Shown one piece after another: positions 62,822 to 64,000 of a DNA stretch of 64,000 nt. The stretch's first letter is position 1. Each line of letters begins with the position of its first letter. The DNA lies in the NCBI GenBank assembly GCA_903875465.1, contig CAIQWB010000054.1, forward strand, positions 1 to 64,000. The letters are read 5' to 3'. The notes under the pieces are model-generated. The model was not told the origin of the DNA, did not search any database, and saw only the letters and a program-made list of their open reading frames with translations. The position numbers and the translations under genes are program-made. This stretch comes from an uncultured Verrucomicrobia subdivision 3 bacterium. Lineage in GTDB: Bacteria > Verrucomicrobiota > Verrucomicrobiia > Limisphaerales > UBA11358.

Positions 62822-64000
62822 TTACTTCTTCTTGGGCGCTTTCGCCACGGAGGCCGCCTTGCGCTTCTCTTCGATCGCGGCCTGCGCGGCGGCCAGACGG
62901 GCCACCGGGACGCGGTACGGGGAGCAGCTCACATAGGTCAAACCGATGCGATGGCAGAACTTCACGGAATCCGGATCGCCACCGTGTTCGCCGCAGATGC
63001 CCAGCTTGATGTCGGGGCGGGTGATGCGGCCCTTGGCAATCGCGATTTCCATCAACTGGCCCACGCCGGTCTGGTCAATGGAGGCGAAAGGATTCTTCTT
63101 CATGATCTCGGCTTCCTGGTAGGCCCCAAGGAAGCTGCCGGAATCGTCACGGCTCATGCCCAGCGTGGTCTGGGTCAGGTCGTTGGTGCCGAAGCTGAAG
63201 AACTCCGCCGTCTGCGCGATTTCATCCGCCGTCAAAGCGCCGCGCGGAATTTCGATCATGGTGCCGACGCTGTAGGTCAGCTTGACCTTCTTCTCCGCCT
63301 GCACCTGCTTGGCCGTTTCGTGAACGATCGCGACCTGGAGGTCGAGTTCCTTCTTGAAGCCGACGAGCGGGATCATGATCTCGGGCTTGCACTTGATCTT
63401 GGCCTTGACGCATTGCGCGGCCGCTTCAAACACCGCGCGGGCCTGCATGCGGGTGATTTCCGGGAACTTGATGCCCAGGCGGCAGCCGCGGAAACCCAGC
63501 ATGGGGTTGAATTCATGCAGTTCGTGCACGCGATGGATGATCTTTTCCACCGGAATGCCGAGCTTGGTCGCGAGGTCCAGTTGCTGTTCCTTCGCGTGGG
63601 GCAGGAACTCATGCAACGGGGGATCGAGGAAACGGATGGTCGCCGGGAAGCCTTTCAGCGCCTTGAAGATGCCGAAGAAGTCATCGCGTTGGTACGGCAG
63701 CAGCTTGGCCAGCGCGGTTTCGCGGGCAGCCAAAGAATCCGCCAGGATCATTTCGCGCATGGCGTCGATGCGGTTGCCCTCGAAGAACATGTGTTCCGTG
63801 CGGGTCAGACCGATGCCCGTGGCGCCGAAGGCCACGGCGTTCTGCGCCTGCTCGGGCGTGTCCGCATTGGTGCGCACTTGCAGGCGCGAGGCCTGGCCGC
63901 ACCATTTCATCAATTGCGTGAAGTTCTTGAACTTCTCGGTGGCCTGCGCGGCTTTGTCGCCATTGATCAAACCGGCGATGATTTCGGACGGCGCGGTTTT
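62822..64000 (-). CDS. ppdK: Pyruvate phosphate dikinase, C-terminal part (truncated by window end)
   Basis: C-terminal ~390 aa of the enzyme interconverting pyruvate, ATP and phosphate with PEP, AMP and pyrophosphate. The open frame runs through the window edge, so the N-terminal and swivelling histidine domains lie outside. Visible motifs of the PEP/pyruvate domain: [91 protein letters not shown] and ICGEHGGDP with the acid/base Cys region. A Lys/Ala-rich tail ends the protein. A terminator lies directly downstream. Confidence 0.96.
   Translation of the reverse strand, partial: KTAPSEIIAGLINGDKAAQATEKFKNFTQLMKWCGQASRLQVRTNADTPEQAQNAVAFGATGIGLTRTEHMFFEGNRIDAMREMILADSLAARETALAKLLPYQRDDFFGIFKALKGFPATIRFLDPPLHEFLPHAKEQQLDLATKLGIPVEKIIHRVHELHEFNPMLGFRGCRLGIKFPEITRMQARAVFEAAAQCVKAKIKCKPEIMIPLVGFKKELDLQVAIVHETAKQVQAEKKVKLTYSVGTMIEIPRGALTADEIAQTAEFFSFGTNDLTQTTLGMSRDDSGSFLGAYQEAEIMKKNPFASIDQTGVGQLMEIAIAKGRITRPDIKLGICGEHGGDPDSVKFCHRIGLTYVSCSPYRVPVARLAAAQAAIEEKRKAASVAKAPKKK

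Overview
The window looks like a chromosomal segment from a GC-rich Verrucomicrobiota bacterium, most likely a Pedosphaera/Limisphaerales-type lineage. This is inferred from family content. It has two giant secreted proteins built of autotransporter-associated beta-strand repeats, a pseudopilin-like protein with an H-X9-DG motif, a PVC-type membrane-bound dehydrogenase fused to cytochrome c, a PA14/LamG surface protein, a membrane Ser/Thr kinase and a MoxR-DUF58-transglutaminase operon. I saw no tRNA, rRNA, CRISPR array, prophage or intact insertion sequence. Many starts have no recognisable Shine-Dalgarno sequence and are preceded by short T-rich leaders.

Layout. 1-2.2 kb: 3-methyladenine DNA glycosylase converging on a tRNA CCA-adding enzyme. 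2.2-11.8 kb: two large secreted beta-repeat proteins, one with an internal pectate-lyase-like beta-helix. 12-14.6 kb: a Ski2-type helicase. 14.6-15.6 kb: a gene-poor kilobase holding a ~230 bp imperfect inverted repeat. 15.6-19.7 kb: a PA14/LamG exported protein with a strong terminator. 20-28 kb: geranylgeranyl-reductase-like flavoprotein, AraC regulator, clan GH-D glycosidase, Cache-domain Ser/Thr kinase, TetR regulator and pseudopilin. 28-32 kb: CusF-SCO1 fusion, ABC ATPase, YVTN beta-propeller protein and tRNA-dihydrouridine synthase.

32.4-36.3 kb is a housekeeping operon, prs-rplY-pth-rpsF-ssb-rplI. It has a leader with two mutually exclusive hairpins and lacks rpsR between ssb and rplI. 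36.4-41.7 kb is a MacAB-like export operon (adaptor, ATPase, two permeases) with a Yip1-family protein. 41.9-44.6 kb is a stand-alone NRPS of adenylation-carrier-thioesterase architecture whose binding-pocket residues resemble a valine code. 44.9-52.6 kb: small membrane protein, hybrid histidine kinase, FHA/zinc-finger protein, hemY-hemH pair and cardiolipin synthase. 52.7-57.7 kb: an HTH/zinc-ribbon protein behind an AT-rich upstream region with direct repeats, then the MoxR-DUF58-transglutaminase operon. 58.2-62.6 kb: a phosphate-transport pair and the dehydrogenase-cytochrome protein. The right edge cuts through the C-terminal half of pyruvate phosphate dikinase.

The most interesting material is in the unassigned DNA and odd architectures: the large palindrome at 14.87-15.10 kb, the stacked leader elements before prs (heptamer repeats plus a terminator/antiterminator-like pair), the A-T-TE synthetase, the shared C-terminal module of the secreted proteins, and the direct-repeat region before the HTH/zinc-ribbon gene. 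No complete, clearly novel multi-gene system could be proven by reading alone.
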